From Plutella xylostella (lineage: Eukaryota; Arthropoda; Insecta; Lepidoptera; Plutellidae): 64,000 nt of DNA. Of this stretch, positions 1 to 10,648 are shown piece by piece. The first letter of the stretch is position 1. The number at the start of each line of letters is the position of its first letter. The position numbers and the translations under genes were made by a program. Under the pieces are notes generated by a model. The model was not told where the DNA came from, ran no database searches, and saw nothing but the letters and a program-made list of their open reading frames with translations. The stretch lies in contig NC_063984.1 of NCBI RefSeq assembly GCF_932276165.1, positions 10,051,501 to 10,115,500 of the forward strand, in the 5' to 3' direction.

Positions 1-1820
1 ACCTACCTACTTAAACAAACTCTAATTTATCCTATGTTTGTTTATTCAATTTAATAGATTCGATTTTGACGTAAAGCTTACGATGTTACTGATACACTGA
101 CAAAATAAGAGTAAATATCAACAAAAAAATGCTGAGTAAAAAAATCGCTCAGGATTAATTGCGTGTCGGATATGACCAGCTGCTGGCCAATTTTATGAAG
201 AGAAAAATCCAAATGGCCATTCCTTGGCAACCGAAAATCATTCTTATGCCTCATATCATTTAAGGCAGCAGATTGATTAATTAAATTTTTGTCATTCCCG
301 TACTGTATGCACGAAGTTTTATTTATGTAGTTTCAGTTTGACACGTGTACAGTTTTTTTTAAATAGCCACATAAGGTCGTGACGTCATGGAGTTTTCACG
401 ATCTTTGCCAAAAATATCGTGATCTATAGGTTAGTTACTTTGTAAGAAGCCAGAAAAAAGTCCAACAATTTCAGTGAAGACAGAAGAAGATCAACATGTG
501 TATCGTGTATGAGAAAACACCCTAGGAGGTCAAAATAATAAAGTATCTTAACCCTCATTTCCATTTTGCTATCAGTTCCGCTTATAATTTTCTCAAAACC
601 GGCCGTACGCTAAATTGAGACACTTCTCAATTTAGGTGTAGACAAAAAAACAGCTATCATTCTACGATTTTAAAAAACTAAGATCTCGTCACGCGACTGT
701 CACGTGGCAGTAATTAGCGTCCAGCTGTTGGACAATCGATTAGAACGCGAACTGATGTCGACGCGGGAATGTTTGGCGCCCAGCATGCGGCCGGCCTAAT
801 GGCCGAAATGCGACACAAAGGAAGAATAAAAAAATAAACTTGTAGGTTTTTGTTTTAAAAATAATACACAGGAGTGCGTCCGTCGCCAAGTGTCTGCCCG
901 GCTCATCGTTAGCAGTTTAAAATAGATCATTTTCTAGTTCTCCGCGCGACAATGGATAGCGATCTAGATCGAGGAGATAAAATGCGATAGTTTATTTGAA
1001 TAAATAACACGCCTGTTTTCTTTTTCTTCAAAAGAAATGGAATGCGTCAGTGACGTTCGCGTTGTCGTTGGGAAAAGAAATTTAGCTTCCTAATGGAAGA
1101 TAAACAGTAATTGTCTATTTTGGACGCTTTCTTCAAAGTAACTGAAGATCTGAAGGAACTAAATTAAGTTTGGCTCAATGAATTGAATGTTCCTCTACAA
1201 TGCAATTAGAACAAACGTGGATATTTACAAAGAAATTGGTAGGATATAACTAATTACAGCAATTAATTTGATCGAGTTCAATCAAATCATAAATAAAAGT
1301 ATCACAGTTACATTGGTTCTTGGTTCTATTGATAATAAATATTTATTCGGCATTGTCGATGGAATTTATTAGCCTCATAACTTTTCCAAATATAATTCAT
1401 ATAGAGCTTTGATATAATAGCTTTATGATCTACAATTTAATATCGCGTTGGGAAAATATTCGACGGCCGAGTATGGGTCAAAGAATTCTCATGAGCATAA
1501 TAAGGCGTGTTTTCATTATTTTTATAGTGGACCAATAACATCAGAAATTATCTCAGACTGTAACATTAAAACGTGCAAGCTAGCGAAAATATGCAGGAAA
1601 ATTATGCATTAATAACATTAAAAATACTCACAGTTTCCGTAAAATATTTCAGGAATGATGCCGCTGAATTTTCAATTTCACTTCTAACTTTGGTTTGCGT
1701 AACAAATAAATCACTGAAAGCTCCCAGAAACGTAATCAGGAAGACGTGTCAATAAACATCACACAAGCATTTGTGTACAAAAGAACAGATACACGGAAAG
1801 GGGATCACAAAGGGGTAGAA
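1..1820. other. Unannotated AT-rich DNA
   Basis: No convincing gene, RNA or complete mobile element is visible. Open frames are short and without recognisable motifs. Two GC- and CpG-richer patches (about 690-800 and 860-965) stand out from the AT-rich background and could be regulatory or leader sequence for the candidate exon downstream, but nothing in them proves it. Confidence 0.5.
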
Positions 1821-1824
1821 AATT

Positions 1825-2138
1825 GTCGGTTAAAATCTCGCGGTGCGTAAATTTTCGCGGGAAAGTGGAACAGTGACACACGTGCGTCCGACGCCGAGCT
1901 GCGAGCCGACTGATTCAACACAACGATTTCAGTTCACCTGCAATGCGTGCGCTGATCGTCGGAGCGAGATAGTTATGAGAATTTCCCCGTTGCTAGACAG
2001 AGGCGGTGGACGCACGTGGTTGTGGTTTTCACAGCCGTAGCCTCGCTGGGGGGTGAAGTCATTTTGGAAAAGGGGAGCATTTACAAAGCCAGCTGTGAAT
2101 AGGTGTTTCGTTCGCATTACGGCGGCTTCGCGCGGACA
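1825..2138 (+). promoter_or_regulatory. CpG-rich leader upstream of candidate first exon
   Basis: About 300 bases markedly richer in CpG and GC than the surroundings, apparently single-copy within this window, directly preceding the candidate start codon at 2139. This fits the promoter/5' UTR of an insect gene. No clear TATA box is seen. The assignment rests on base composition and on the exon that follows, so it is tentative. Confidence 0.35.
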
Positions 2139-2211
2139 ATGGCAAGGAGTTTCCCATTGTTGGGCGCCGTTCTGACATTTATAGTTTTATTCTTATCTAC
2201 TATATCTGCGT
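2139..2211 (+). CDS. Candidate first coding exon encoding a signal peptide
   Basis: An ATG with A at -3 and G at +4 opens a frame beginning MARSFPLLG, followed by an uninterrupted hydrophobic stretch and a small-residue end (STISA, then Cys): a textbook n-, h- and c-region of a secretory signal peptide of about 24 residues. Immediately after the cleavage-like site lies GTGAGA (2212-2217), a good splice donor, which would give a phase-1 exon. Read without splicing, the frame stops three codons later. The gene cannot be named, because no downstream exon was recognised. If correct, it encodes a secreted or membrane protein on the + strand whose first intron starts here. It could be a chance open stretch, but the hydrophobic profile, CpG-rich leader and donor coincide. 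Confidence 0.42.
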
Positions 2212-2583
2212 GTGAGAAATGAGTTTATCGTATTGCGTATCTTTATGGAACCCCTACTGACCTTGGCTTGAGTGACAGGATTCAAATAAAATATTTGACG
2301 GTGTGGTTCGACCGCGGAACACCATCGTCCTTTATCGAGTTTATTTTTCCTTAACGTATTTTATGGTGATTTAATTATGAGCATGCTTATTGCATGTCAA
2401 ACAAAAAAACTAAGAAATGATATCTATGTATAAGGGGATATTTGATGATTTTCATTGTTGTTTTTATAATAATTTTTATTGGAAATACAGTTTATTTTAT
2501 AGAATATTTTAATTTGTACATTGCATAAATCACTCACGGGAATGACTCGTGTGAATGGTAAAATCATGTAGTTATCGACAATA
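2212..2583. other. Unannotated DNA, possible start of first intron
   Basis: AT-rich sequence without ORFs or recognised repeats between the candidate splice donor and the foldback element. Confidence 0.4.
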
Positions 2584-2584
2584 A

Positions 2585-4019
2585 TAAAAAAACCGGCCAA
2601 GTGCGAGTCGGGCTCGCGCACAAAGGGTTCCGTAGCAGCAAAATTACAGTTAAATCAACCTATCTCAAAAACTATAAGAGATACTTTGATCAAACCAAAA
2701 ATCGTTGAAAGAGTTAATTAGCATGCATCACCTCTATTTTTTTTAGAATTTTATACCCCGTAGTTATAAAAATAGAGGGGGGGGGGGCATACTTTTTACG
2801 ACTTTGAGAGCTGATATCTCAAAAACCGTTCACTTTAAGAAAAATGTTTTTTAGAAAACTTTATATCATTTTAAAAGACCTTTCCATTGATACCCCACAC
2901 GGGTATGTACATCGAAAAAAAAAATTTCATCCCTCAGTTACATGTATGGGGGGCCCCACCCCCAATTCTTTTTTTTACTATTTAGTGTCATATTTTTGTA
3001 GCGGTTCATACAACACATATTCCCATCAAATTTCATCACTGTAGTACTTATAGTTTCCGAGTAAATCGGCTGTGACAGACGGACAGACGGACAGACGGAC
3101 AGACGGACATGACGAAACTATAAGGGTTCCGTTTTTGCCATTTTGGCTACGGAACCCTAAAAAGTATGAGGTGTAAACTTCATAAATAGCATTAAAAATT
3201 ATAAACATACTGTTAAATGAATCCAAGTGCTTTTAGCAAACGCTTACACAATTTACGCATGTCATAACATAATTTTTTTATGATATTTTTGAGCGCTCAT
3301 GTAAAAAACTAGAGAATCACTCTAACTCAACGAAGATATGATTTTATAAGTCGTTTTTATCAACGATACGGATATTATAAATTATAATATTATCCATCAA
3401 TAGGATCGTGTGGAGTAATCGGTTTTAGTTTTTGTACTCGCGTTTTTAGGGTTCCGTAGCCAAAATGGCAAAAACGGAACCCTTATAGTTTCGTCATGTC
3501 CGTCTGTCCGTCTGTCCGTCTGTCCGTCTGTCACAGCCGATTTACTCGGAAACTATAAGTACTACAGTGATGAAATTTGATGGGAATATGTGTTGTATGA
3601 ACCGCTACAAAGATATGACACTAAATAGTAAAAAAAAGAATTGGGGGTGGGGCCCCCCATACATGTAACTGAGGGATGAAATTTTTTTTTTTGAATGTAC
3701 ATACCCGTGTGGGGTATCAATGGAAAGGTCTTTTAAAATGATATAAAGTTTTCTAAAAAACATTTTTCTTAAAGTGAACGGTTTTTGAGATATCAGCTCT
3801 CAAAGTCGTAAAAAGTATGTCCCCCCCCCTCTATTTTTATAACTACGGGGTATAAAATTCTAAAAAAAATAGAGGTGATGCATGCTAATTAACTCTTTCA
3901 ACGATTTTTGGTTTGATCAAAGTATCTCTTATAGTTTTTGAGATAGGTTGATTTAACTGTAATTGCTGCTACGGAACCCTTTGTGCGCGAGCCCGACTCG
4001 CACTTGGCCGGTTTTTTTA
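2585..4019. mobile_element. 1.4-kb foldback (long terminal inverted repeat) element
   Basis: The left arm 2585-3163 and right arm 3443-4019 are near-identical reverse complements (about 578 bases each) around a 279-base unrelated spacer. The outer ends read AAAAAACCGGCCAAGTGCG inward on both sides, and TA stands at each outer end (2585-2586, 4018-4019), compatible with a TA target duplication. Each arm carries a GGGTTCCGTAG motif near both its ends, a (GGACAGAC)n-like tract and poly-G runs. The 'ggccaagtgcgagtcgg' phrase is a common lepidopteran repeat. No transposase frame is present, so the element is non-autonomous. The close similarity of the arms suggests recent formation or gene conversion between arms. 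Confidence 0.8.
3066..3111. repeat. (GACG GACA)n short tandem repeat inside left arm
   Basis: Four to five tandem copies of an 8-base GACAGACG-type unit; the reverse complement is present in the right arm near 3495-3540. Confidence 0.8.
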
Positions 4020-4020
4020 T

Positions 4021-4441
4021 ATCGGATCGGTTAACAAACATGAATTTAGTAATCCTAAGCCGCAGAGTATATTTTTTTGTTACATCTCTTGCACAAGAAA
4101 CAATTGTGTTATGAGGTCACGATTAAAAGGATGTTAATCAGTATAATGAGATCCTTTAAGAGCAATTATTTTTATGATCACGATTTTAACAAGATACCTA
4201 TCCTTTAAGCTAAGTAGTACATTAATTGAATTAAAGTAAGTTATTAGTTAGCTTGAAAAAAATATAGTAACTATGGGTAATTTCCCAAAGAATGTTGATT
4301 ATTTATTGTAGTAGAAGGCGTAGTAGAGTTCTTAGAAATATCTATTTAATAAGTGGAGTTATACAATAAAACATTATTAACAACTTGTAAAAGGCCTTTT
4401 ACTGCTCATTCTATTGTTAAACCTTTAAATTGTGCTGTAAG
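4021..4441. other. Unannotated AT-rich DNA
   Basis: No ORF or recognised repeat is visible between the foldback element and the RTE insertion. Confidence 0.5.
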
Positions 4442-4453
4442 TTTTCCTAAAAT

Positions 4454-5058
4454 CATCATCATCATCATCAGCCAATAATCATCCACTGCTGGACATAGGC
4501 CTCTCCCAAGGAGCGCCACAACACTCGGTCCTCGGCCTTCCTCATCCAACCACTACCCGCCACCCGCCTAAGGTCGTCAGTCCAGCGGGCAGGAGGGCGT
4601 CCCACGCTGCGTTTGCCTGTTCGTGGTCTCCACTCGAGAACTCGTCTACCCCAACGGTTATCGGTTCTTCGGCAGATATGACCAGCCCACTGCCACTTCA
4701 GCTTGCATATTTTGACAGCTATGTCCGTAACCTTAGTCCTCTGACGGATAACCTCATTTCTGATACGATCCATCAGAGAAACCCCAAGCATAGCTCTCTC
4801 CATAGCACGCTGAGCGACTTTAAATCGGTGGACCAGTCCTAACATCAGTGTCCACGTCTCTGCACCATACGTCATCACTGGCAGGACGCACTGGTTGAAG
4901 ACTTTTGTCTTCAGGCTCTGAGGAATGGCCGAGGAGAATATGTGACGAAGTTTCCCGAATGCAGCCCAACCCAGTTGGATGCGCCTTGCAGCCTCCTTGT
5001 CGAAGTTGCTTCTGCCTAGCCGAATAGTCTGCCCGAGGTAGACATATTCTTGCACAAC
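4454..5058 (-). mobile_element. 5'-truncated RTE-type LINE insertion with 12-bp TSD
   Basis: The insertion is on the minus strand and ends in a (GAT)n/(ATC)n tail (4454-4470), the kind of microsatellite tail typical of RTE-clade LINEs. It is flanked by the exact direct repeat TTTTCCTAAAAT at 4442-4453 and 5059-5070, showing a 5'-truncated retrotransposition of about 605 bases. The encoded fragment is the C-terminal part of an endonuclease-reverse transcriptase. Confidence 0.88.
4468..5055 (-). pseudogene. RTE endonuclease-reverse transcriptase, C-terminal fragment
   Basis: A 195-aa open stretch representing only the C-terminal portion of the roughly 1000-aa polyprotein. It reads from the YVYLGQ block through the MTYGAETW motif, a KLKWQWAGHICRR block and the W..R..GRPPARWTDD segment near the end. 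These are hallmark post-RT motifs of the RTE/BovB-type elements common in moths. The endonuclease and RT catalytic domains are missing because of 5' truncation on insertion, so the product would be inert. The frame has no stops, so insertion is probably recent. The clade call rests on motif recall only. Confidence 0.85.
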
Positions 5059-5241
5059 TTTTCCTAAAATAATATAAATAAATAAAACAAGGATTCTTAG
5101 CAGTATCGTATTTTCTACTAACTATCACTTTTACATAGTATATACCTACCTAAAGCAAAGTCGCTTCCCGCGTCTGTCCGTATCTGTATGTATGCTTAAA
5201 TATAAACTTTAATGTGACATTTTTCATTAGGTAGAGTGATT

Positions 5242-5582
5242 CTATTCTATTCTATTCTATTCTCTGTGGGGGTAACAGTACCTGCACCTGGCTCTCTCGA
5301 ATGGAACCTTTGTGCATATCCCCAAGGTCTAAACTGCCTTCCTAAGCTTGGACCATTTTCCCACCACGCTGGTCCACTGCGGGTTGGTGGGTTCACATAT
5401 CTAGATGTGCTAAATCTAGATATGCAGGTTTCCTCACGATGTTTTCCTTCACCGTAAGAGCGATGGTATACATTGTACTTAAATTCAGAAAAGAACTCAT
5501 TGGTACATGTCAGCGCCGGGATTCGAACCCGCATCTCTGGCGTGAGAAGCGGGCGCTTACCCGACTGAGCTACCACCGCTCC
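5242..5582 (-). mobile_element. tRNA-derived SINE with 14-bp TSD
   Basis: On the minus strand the element opens with a tRNA-like head: an A-box region TAGCTCAGTCGGG near 5571 and a B box GGTTCGAATCC near 5525, which form an internal RNA polymerase III promoter. A roughly 250-base unrelated body follows and ends in an (AGAAT)n tail at 5242-5262. The exact direct repeat TAGGTAGAGTGATT lies at 5228-5241 and 5583-5596. The head resembles a tRNA but is embedded in a retroposon, so it should not be called as a tRNA gene. Confidence 0.92.
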
Positions 5583-5659
5583 TAGGTAGAGTGATTTAAG
5601 AGGAAGTTTTGCATGTACTTTTTTCCTGGAATTTTCACGGGGAAACTTTTTAGGGCGAA

Positions 5660-5766
5660 GCGAGTTTATTTTAAGATTTAAATGTTAAGACCGCCTATTG
5701 TACCCGTATTAAGTTAGAACTTGTTATTTTTACTACCCTTTTTGGTGTACAAATAAAGAGTATTAC
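5660..5766 (+). repeat. LINE 3' UTR fragment (Jockey/CR1-like)
   Basis: Contains the recurring lepidopteran LINE 3' phrase 'aagaccgcctattgta' followed by 'ggtgtacaaataaagagtatt' with a polyadenylation signal. The same phrase set recurs at about 17905, 21426 and 37330. Confidence 0.6.
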
Positions 5767-6587
5767 CTATATCTTTCCATCTATAAGCTAAACGAATGCG
5801 ATACAATTATGTGATACCTCACGATATGTCGAGCATTCCCATGAGAGATATAGCGCAATATTTTATACGCAATTTTTTCGACGTTAGTTTTGATGGAGTT
5901 CCTACGCCGGCGTCTCCCGAGGATTCCTGTCTGAGGCTTTTTATGCATATTTTGAACACCCCGTAGGTAAATAAATCAGAATCAGAAGGTGGGATTTCTG
6001 TTGAATTATTTTTTGCGAATAAAGATTTTAGTTTTTCAGGACTAAATTGGGAATTCCAATATATTAGAATAGAATAGAATATTTTTTATTAGACGTAAAA
6101 TTTTACAATTATTTGTCCTTTGTTGTAATAGAATATTACTCTACCACCATTTCACAAAGGTCATTAAGGAGGAAAGAAATTGCGAAAGAAACTCCTCGAG
6201 CATCTCTTCAACTTTTTGCTTAAATATCTAATACAATTTTACTTTTTATATATTATATTATTTAAAACTACCTTATTAAACGACAAAACTTTATCGATGA
6301 AATTAGCCGTAACCTAATAACGTGCCAAGAATTCCACAGCCCTTATTTAAACCAGACAACTAACCTAATCCTAATTACAATACAACACAAGGCATACGGG
6401 TCTGTAAATACGACAAATTTTAAATTAGGGTTCCCGGAGGAAGGCTCTCAAACGGGCGATTAGAATTGCAAATTTATCAAAGTCGAGAAAACACTATGAA
6501 TCAATTTGGATGTGCCGGTGACTTTGTGTCGAGGGTATGGAGGACGTACTGGACCCTTTGGGCAGTCGGCGTGAACAGCCGGCCGGC
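5767..6587. other. Unannotated DNA with short repeat scraps
   Basis: Mostly unrecognised. At about 6062-6125 an (AGAAT)n stretch followed by TTTTTTATTAGACG resembles the tail of a minus-strand SINE/LINE. No gene is seen. Confidence 0.4.
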
Positions 6588-6723
6588 CAGCGGGGTCACT
6601 CTATATTGCGAAAAACGAAGTTTCGAAGCGAAGCTGCGCGAGCCATTCTATCTCGTTGTATTAAACGTGCCGATTGCACGATAGCTTCGTTCGTTTTTCG
6701 TCAGGTTAGAATAACCCTCCTGG
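6588..6723. mobile_element. MITE family M130, copy 1
   Basis: About 130 bases with short inverted ends (GGGGTCACTCTAT inward; ATAACCCTCCTG outward). The internal block 'ttaaacgtgccgattgcac' is shared with copies at 38.9, 50.9, 53.4 and 57.0 kb. It is non-coding and no clear target duplication is visible. Confidence 0.7.
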
Positions 6724-8072
6724 GCGGTCACTTCGACTTTACTCTGTTATATACAGAGTGCATAAATTGTATTGTACGCCGGACTTCAAAATGTCATGCC
6801 TATATAGTAGATAATATGTGTAATTGTGTATTCATTGACGAACACGATTTGGTTTTAATTACCACTTGGAACATCCAGCATATACGTTAATGTCCAGGAT
6901 CTTGTACCAACCTAAAAGCTAACACTATGCATACAGGAAGTGGGTGCAGCAACGCGCATGTACTCATTCCATTAAGTCCCAATAAAAGGGTAACTTTTAT
7001 CAAACGCTAAACTCAAATTTTGAATACATTTTGTACTAACTGACAGACGTTTGACAGGCGACTAGGTAAATACGTTTAGCGTTTGGTGAAGTTCCATCTA
7101 AGTCGTGAGTGAACCACGTATAACTCCCCAGTCAAGCAACGTTCGCCGACAGTCGGTCAAACAATCAGAGTTTTAGTCGAATCAATTTGTGCGGACGACA
7201 ACTGTCACAGGCACAGAGACTGTCGAACTGCGGGCGTGGTGCCGTGAGTGGGGTGTGCGGAATGGAATATTTAGTAGAGTCACCTAAGTATAATTTAATT
7301 GTGGACACACCAACCAAACTGTAGTTCAACGTCCTATATGAGACCTTGTACAAGATTAAAATAGCCGCTACAATTCAAAATACAGAATATTTATAAAAAA
7401 GGAATGGTAAACATGCTAAGCTTAAACGCTATCAGAAAACAGTACCGTAGCGATAGCAAAAACAATCTTCACTTTTACAGCCTAAGGCCAAGAAAACCCG
7501 CGGCATAAAAAGTACGAACGGAAATGTATAAAAGAAGTTCGCGGGTAGATTAGCACGCATTTAAGGGAAGGTTTTTACCACTGAAGCACCACAATCATCA
7601 TCATTTTCCGTTAAACCACCACAGCTCATTCTTTTCATCGCATTTTTTCCGGTATTATTCTTATCTGACTACATTTCTTCATCCACTTGGCGTTATGATC
7701 CGGCCTTTGCCATAATCAGCCCATTTCTATACCACCTTATACCTACGTAATGCGTTCGCCGCTGGGCTGTTTTCAGTGTGGTGCGGTTGGGTTTTATTCT
7801 GTATTCGTGACACGTAGCAGAAATATGCAGCGAAGCGTTGGTGGTTTATGAATGACATGTGGGTAACTGGGGCGATACACAAGTGGGTAATTTATTACTG
7901 TCATTTATGGCAACTATGCGCCAGACAGGTACTAGCGTACTAGCCGGTGCCAAGATTTTTGAACTAACATACGGGGTGATGACAATAGGTAATAAAGACG
8001 GGAAGCGTAGACTGAGATTGGAAACATTGTCTCAACTTATTCATAATCATAATAATAGTAACCGTACTGTCT
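6724..8072. other. Unannotated DNA
   Basis: No gene is recognised. The stretch 7080-7255 is GC-richer and ends with CCGTGAGTG, which resembles a splice donor; it could be a non-coding first exon, but there is no supporting frame. Confidence 0.4.
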
Positions 8073-8171
8073 ATACCAGTTAGGGTTTCGTTTTTCCCGA
8101 CCTTTTTCTGTTCCCGGGAAACGGGAATTTTTTTCAAGATTTCCCGGGAATTCCCGGGAAACGGGAATTTA

Positions 8172-9462
8172 CGAGGGCGATACCGAAATGATCGGGAATG
8201 GAAAAAAGTACAAAGATATCATAATAATATTTACTTTTATTGTTTTTCAAAGTAGTCTCCGTGACATTCAATGCACTTTTTCATTCGATTAAACCAATCA
8301 TTGAAACAGTAATTCCAGTCTGAAGTGGATACTGTCAAAACAGCTGATTTGTAAGCTTCGACCGCCTCTTCTGGGCCGCTAAACCGTTGACCACGTAGCA
8401 TATCTTTAATTCTTGGGAATGTAAAATAATCATTGGGGCTCAGATCAGGGCTATACGGAGGATGGTCCATCAACTCCACGTTTTCCATATTTAAAAACGT
8501 TCTTGTTTTGCGAGCGGTATGAGAGCTTGCATTATCGTGGTGAAGGATTATACGACGATTCGGGTTAGTTTTACGAAGTTCTCTTACGACTTCCGGCAAA
8601 CAAACTGTTGTGTACCAATCAGTAGTAACCGTCCTTTGTTCTTGTAATGGAATCGTAGCCACATGGCCAGTTTTCGATACAAACGAAGCGACCATTTTTT
8701 TCGACACGCTGCGTGAGCGAATAACTTTTGTTGGCTTGACCTCACCTTCGAAGACCCAAACTGCCGATTGATGTTTTCTTTCGGGCTCATATGAATAAAT
8801 CCACGATTCATCACCAGAGACGATATTGTAGACAGCATTTGAACTGCCTCCATTGAACCGTTGCAGAGCAGATCGACACCAATTAACACGAGCCGACTTT
8901 TGTTCCTCGGTCAAACGGTGGGGCACCCAGCGCGAAACTAACTTCTTGACACCCAGTTCTTCATGTAAAATGGTTTGAATGGCTGTCATACCAATGCTGA
9001 GAGAAGCCCGAATCTGCTCGTATGTCACATGTCTATCTTCTTTTATTAACTGGCGTACAGCATCGATGTTATCTTGTGTTACCGCTGTTTTTGGCCGACC
9101 AGTAGAAGGGACTGTGGTAAGAGAGGAACGTCCATGGCGAAACTCAGAATACCAACGATATATAGTCGTTTTACTTGGTGCTTCAAGTTTATAAATAGAA
9201 ACAAGCTCGGCGAGACATTGTTCTTGAGATAAACCTCGACGAAAGTTGTGAAAAATTATTGCACGGAAATGTTCCCGCGTAAGCTCCATTTTTTACACCG
9301 ACTTGTCAAATTCAAATGGTCAATACTCTTTTATTTTTTACTTTTTTTAAAATTCGAAAACGGAATTATGTTTGAAAAAACACTACATTTGATACACCAA
9401 AAAGGTTTCACTCTAATTTATTCCTAAGTATTCTATTCCCGATCTTTTCGGTGTAGCCCTCG
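8172..9462 (-). mobile_element. Complete mariner element nested in the hAT element
   Basis: A 1291-base element bounded by TA (8170-8171, 9463-9464), with terminal inverted repeats of about 28 bases (CGAGGGCGATACCGAAA inward at the left and the matching complement at 9434-9462, a few mismatches). The length is typical of mariner. It contains one intact transposase gene on the minus strand, so it may have been active recently. Confidence 0.92.
8237..9289 (-). CDS. Mariner DD34D transposase (intact)
   Basis: A 350-aa cut-and-paste transposase that binds the element's terminal repeats and excises and inserts it at TA sites. The N-terminal ~115 residues form the paired helix-turn-helix DNA-binding region, with a GRP linker-like motif near residue 65. 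WVPHRL at 121-126 matches the conserved WVPHEL motif. The catalytic triad is D160 (in SGDESW), D252 (in HHDNASSHTA) and D287 (in YSPDLSPNDY); 34 residues separate the last two, giving the DD34D signature of mariner proper. Length equals the family norm (about 345-350 aa), the ATG lies just inside the right inverted repeat, and there are no stops or frameshifts. The HRL and SPND variants differ from the Mos1 type, so it belongs to another mariner subfamily, not determined here. Activity is inferred, not shown. Confidence 0.95.
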   Translation of the reverse strand: MELTREHFRAIIFHNFRRGLSQEQCLAELVSIYKLEAPSKTTIYRWYSEFRHGRSSLTTVPSTGRPKTAVTQDNIDAVRQLIKEDRHVTYEQIRASLSIGMTAIQTILHEELGVKKLVSRWVPHRLTEEQKSARVNWCRSALQRFNGGSSNAVYNIVSGDESWIYSYEPERKHQSAVWVFEGEVKPTKVIRSRSVSKKMVASFVSKTGHVATIPLQEQRTVTTDWYTTVCLPEVVRELRKTNPNRRIILHHDNASSHTARKTRTFLNMENVELMDHPPYSPDLSPNDYFTFPRIKDMLRGQRFSGPEEAVEAYKSAVLTVSTSDWNYCFNDWFNRMKKCIECHGDYFEKQ

Positions 9463-9464
9463 TA

Positions 9465-9795
9465 TTTTAAATGCTAGTTTTTGCTATTTTCGGGTATTAA
9501 AACACTAACAATTAAATCAAATATACTTTTATTACTCGTATAGGTAGAAAAAAGCAACAGTCAGATAAATTAACAACCAAAATTATAATTATTTGTTTAA
9601 CATGCAAAATCATTTGTTTTTCTTAATTGTAAATTAAACTAAAGGTATTATGATTAACAGTTTGAAAATAATATTATTCGAAATTAATTACACTTGAGGC
9701 AATGTTTTAGAAAAAATAATTCATTCAGCGATTTATCGCTCAACCTACTTCTTATTTTAGTTTTTTCTCTGCGTTAGTAATTTTATAAAAATAAA
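9465..9795. other. hAT interior, non-coding
   Basis: AT-rich DNA between the mariner and the foldback insert; no frame or motif is recognised. Confidence 0.4.
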
Positions 9796-10026
9796 AACAA
9801 ACAAAAACCCGACTGCACGCTAAAAAGGTGAAAACAAGTCCCAATGTTAATGGAAAGTGTCGTGGGCGGGGACCACCAGAGGTTTCACCATTTAGCTGAA
9901 TGTTACTTAGAAAACGGCCTTGTGTGGCGGTCAAGTTGGTCCCCGGAGTCCCCGCCTGCGATACTTTACATTAACATTGGGACTTGTTTTCACCTTTTTA
10001 GCGTGCAGTCGGGTTTTTTGTTTGTT
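9796..10026. mobile_element. Foldback/MITE with ~75-bp inverted repeats inside the hAT
   Basis: Arms of about 75 bases (9796-9873 and 9938-10026) are nearly perfect complements, starting CAAACAAAAACCCGACTGC and containing AAGTCCCAATGTTAATG. The centre is an unpaired ~65-base segment. There is no coding capacity. The ACCCGACTGC end also recurs, inverted, at 10065 and 10370, so the hairpin may be part of a larger repeat reaching to about 10380. Confidence 0.75.
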
Positions 10027-10504
10027 TATCATTATATTTTTTTATTTGTATGAAATTTTACTTCAGCAGTCGGGTTTTAGTTCATGAACATTTTTTATTT
10101 CAATAATTTTGGTGTTGTTATTTAAATACCTACAATATGCATATTTTATTTGGCATAGTTGCAAAAATATAATTTTTTCGATCATAACGTTATGTCCTCT
10201 AGAGGGCGCTATGTACATTTTAATGTAACGTCATCGCGCCATCAATACGCTTCTAACGATACCTCATACATCAAAATCTATCAAGCCGTTTAGGCAACAG
10301 GAGGGAACAAAGAAACAGACAAACATACATACATGCATACAATCGAAAAACATTACCCTCCTCCTTCGGCAGTCGGGTAAAAACTATGACAGGCGTCACA
10401 CTACCGTTAGCTTTTACATACTCTTTGGTCAGATATGTAAAAGCCGATATTTTTTTTGGTTTTAGGTAAGAGAAACAGATAAATAAAGATGAAAATATAG
10501 CATA
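10027..10504. other. hAT interior, possible second repeat
   Basis: Holds two further GCAGTCGGGT motifs (10066, 10369) and CCTCCTCCTTCGG just before the second; these are ends of a common lepidopteran repeat. No gene. Confidence 0.4.
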
Positions 10505-10648
10505 GAATCGATGAAAAATAATACCCGGGAATTCCCGGGAATGATATTTTTTTCCCGGTTTCGGGAATGACATATTTCCCGGGAATTCCCGGGAACGGGA
10601 ATTCCCGGGAACACGGGAACGAAACCCTAATACCAGTATATAAACTAT

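Larger units (their letters stand above)
8081..10629. mobile_element. hAT-type element with nested insertions, 8-bp TSD
   Basis: Terminal inverted repeats begin TAGGGTTTCGTT at 8081 and end AACGAAACCCTA at 10629. The 8-bp duplication ATACCAGT flanks the element exactly (8073-8080, 10630-10637), which is the hAT signature. Both ends are dense in subterminal TTCCCGGGAA palindromic motifs (8110-8170, 10525-10615), likely transposase-binding sites. No hAT transposase frame survives. A mariner (8172-9462) and a foldback insert (about 9796-10026) sit inside, so this element is the oldest of the nest. Confidence 0.88.

Noticed and set aside
5520..5582. tRNA gene
   Set aside because: It has A and B boxes but is the head of a SINE with a body, a tail and a 14-bp TSD.
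7080..7255. Non-coding first exon with donor GTGAGT
   Set aside because: Only composition and a donor-like hexamer; no start site or protein frame to support it.
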